The translations under genes were made by a program, and so were the position numbers. A stretch of 6,961 bases of DNA from Pseudomonadota bacterium (GTDB taxonomy: Bacteria; Myxococcota; Myxococcia; Myxococcales; Myxococcaceae). The first letter of the stretch is position 1; every line of letters starts with the position of its first letter. Below, piece by piece: positions 5,883 to 6,961 of this stretch. A model generated the notes under the pieces. It was given only the letters and a program-made list of their open reading frames with translations. It made no database searches and was not told where the DNA came from. The stretch covers positions 1 through 6,961 of the forward strand of contig JAFADT010000975.1 in NCBI GenBank assembly GCA_023424585.1, in the 5' to 3' direction.

Positions 5883-6316
5883 CGCGCGCCGTGCCCCGGA
5901 CGGTGCGGGTGGTGGCCGCGCTGATTCCCCGGCCCGGTCCGGAAGACGGCGGGCCGCGGTACCTGGTCCAGCAGCGCCTCCCCGGCGGGAGCCGCGCGCT
6001 CCTCTGGGAGTTCCCCGGCGGCAAGGTGGAGGCGGGCGAGTCGGACGAGGCCGCCCTCGCGCGCGAGTGCCGCGAGGAGCTGGACGTGGAGCTGTCCGTG
6101 GGCCGCCGCCTGTGGGAGGGCCGGCACACGTACCCGGACCTGACGGTGGAGCTGGTGCTGTACGCGGCCACGCTGGTGTCCGGCGAGCCGAAGCCGCTGG
6201 GGGCGCACCAGCTGGCGTTCCACACGCCCACGGAGATGCAGGCGCTGCCGTTCTGCGAGGCGGACGTGCCGCTGCTGGACGACCTGCTGGCGGGAAGGCT
6301 GGGTGCGCTCGATTGA
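5879..6316 (+). CDS. Nudix hydrolase, MutT/NudG-like (d)NTP pyrophosphohydrolase
   Basis: A 145-residue single-domain Nudix protein that should hydrolyse a nucleoside triphosphate or related diphosphate to the monophosphate and pyrophosphate with Mg2+. The Nudix box starts at Gly48, with Glu54, then Arg62-Glu63 and Glu66-Glu67 as the metal-binding helix. The box's conserved Gly is Asp69 (LDV for LGV). The entry WEFPGGKVEAGES is typical of MutT-type sanitising enzymes. Near the C-terminus, EADVPLL resembles the ADIPLL of E. coli NudG (CTP pyrophosphohydrolase) more than the ANEP of MutT, so oxidised or methylated pyrimidine nucleotides are possible substrates (inference). The GTG at 5879 overlaps the bamB-like TGA by four bases and has a purine run upstream; GTG codons at 5891 and 5903 are alternatives. 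The same frame is open far upstream inside the bamB-like gene, but that part is an off-frame shadow. The stop overlaps the start of the next gene. Confidence 0.88.
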   Translation: MTRAVPRTVRVVAALIPRPGPEDGGPRYLVQQRLPGGSRALLWEFPGGKVEAGESDEAALARECREELDVELSVGRRLWEGRHTYPDLTVELVLYAATLVSGEPKPLGAHQLAFHTPTEMQALPFCEADVPLLDDLLAGRLGALD

Positions 6317-6961
6317 TGCTGCGCCACACCTTCCAGCTCATCCCCGGCGTGGGGCCGTGGCGCGAGAAGGACCTCTGGTCCAAGGGCATCCGGACCTGGG
6401 ATGACTTCCCGGACGGCGGCATCGTCATCAGCCGCAAGGCGGACACGGCGGCCCGCGAGCGCATCGCGGAGGCCCGCGCGGCGCTGGCGCGGAAGGACCT
6501 GAAGGACCTGGCCCGCATGGTGCCGTCGCGCGAGCACTGGCGCCTGTACCCGGAGTTCCAGGACGACGCCGTCTACTTCGACATCGAGACGGACGGCAGC
6601 CAGACGCAGGTGCCCACGGTGGTGAGCCTGTTCGACGCCGAGGGGCTGCACGTCTTCATCCAGGGCCGGAACATGGACGCGCTGCCGGACGCCATGGCGA
6701 AGCGGCGGCTGTGGGTGACGTTCAACGGCTCGTGCTTCGACGTGCCGGTGCTGAAGGAGTACTTCGGCGCGAAGCAGTTCCCGGTGCCGGAAGCGCACAT
6801 CGACCTGCGCTTCGTCACGCGGCGGCTGGGGATGGGTGGCGGGCTGAAGGAGATCGAGGACAAGCTGGGCGTGGGCCGGCCGCCGCACCTGAAGGGCGTG
6901 AATGGCTACGACGCGGTGCTGCTGTGGCGGGCGTACCTGCGGCGCGGGGACGTGGAGGCCC
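6316..6961 (+). CDS. RNase H-fold (YprB-type) exonuclease with HhH-like N-terminus, 3' end outside window
   Basis: The frame is open from the ATG at 6316 to the window edge, giving 215 residues with no stop. The start shares its A with the Nudix stop (TGATG), so coupling is likely. The C-terminal half has the DEDD exonuclease pattern: YFDIET with Asp89 and Glu91 (Exo I), TFNGSCFDVPVL with Asp142 (Exo II), a conserved HIDLR at 161-165, and GYDAVLLWRAYL with Asp199 as the possible last acidic ligand. This NGxxFD and HxDLR combination is typical of the YprB/RNase_H_2 family of predicted 3'-5' exonucleases, whose substrates are poorly known. Residues 5-30 (TFQLIPGVGPWREKDLWSKG) contain IPGVG, resembling the hairpin of a helix-hairpin-helix motif, and could bind nucleic acid. 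No membrane or signal segment is seen, so the protein should be cytoplasmic. The missing C-terminus may hold TPR or other domains found in some relatives. Confidence 0.85.
   Translation, partial: MLRHTFQLIPGVGPWREKDLWSKGIRTWDDFPDGGIVISRKADTAARERIAEARAALARKDLKDLARMVPSREHWRLYPEFQDDAVYFDIETDGSQTQVPTVVSLFDAEGLHVFIQGRNMDALPDAMAKRRLWVTFNGSCFDVPVLKEYFGAKQFPVPEAHIDLRFVTRRLGMGGGLKEIEDKLGVGRPPHLKGVNGYDAVLLWRAYLRRGDVEA

Noticed and set aside
4434..6518. Very long minus-strand open frame (694 codons) opposite the bamB-like, Nudix and nuclease genes
   Set aside because: It is rich in Arg, Pro, His and Ala with no recognisable domain, and lies opposite genes with clear motifs. Stop codons are rare by chance in antisense frames at this GC content. 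Other long antisense frames (1130-2488, 2178-3740, 3548-4798, 5647-6888) are rejected for the same reason.

Overview
The window is a dense, very GC-rich stretch (roughly 70% G+C by eye, codon third positions almost all G or C) with every convincing gene on the plus strand. Gene content and protein style (for example the Der C-terminal half and the GTG starts) point to a myxobacterium, most likely the Myxococcus/Corallococcus/Archangium group. That assignment is by recognition, not by a search. The region is chromosomal housekeeping sequence. I see no mobile element, CRISPR array, tRNA, rRNA or phage gene.

Layout. (1) 49-1271: two tandem cyclophilin-type peptidyl-prolyl isomerases with overlapping stop and start; the first carries an export signal, the second is cytoplasmic. 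(2) 1272-1354: an 83-base gap holding a perfect 9-bp inverted repeat. (3) 1355-3791: the ribosome-assembly GTPases Era and Der, separated by 70 bases that contain a possible 24-codon open frame touching both neighbours. (4) 3792-3889: a gap with a good sigma-70-like promoter (TTGACA, 18-base spacer, TACAGT) and a strong Shine-Dalgarno sequence. (5) 3890-5882: a membrane-anchored TPR protein resembling YfgM, then a PQQ-type beta-propeller lipoprotein resembling BamB. (6) 5879-6961: a MutT/NudG-like Nudix hydrolase and an RNase H-fold (YprB-type) exonuclease that runs off the window; both begin inside the stop codon of the gene before.

Functionally the window joins three themes: protein folding (cyclophilins), ribosome maturation (Era for 30S, Der for 50S), and envelope biogenesis (a YfgM-like protein associated with the translocon in E. 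coli, and BamB of the outer-membrane assembly machine). A nucleotide-pool or nucleic-acid hydrolase pair follows at the end. In E. coli the order is hisS-yfgM-bamB-der, so der/yfgM/bamB linkage is recognisable here in a rearranged order, which supports the two less certain names.

I did not find an undescribed system. The points most worth checking are the small frame between era and der, the hairpin before era, the cyclophilin pair with its locally near-identical DNA, and the last gene, which has a helix-hairpin-helix-like N-terminus ahead of its nuclease domain.
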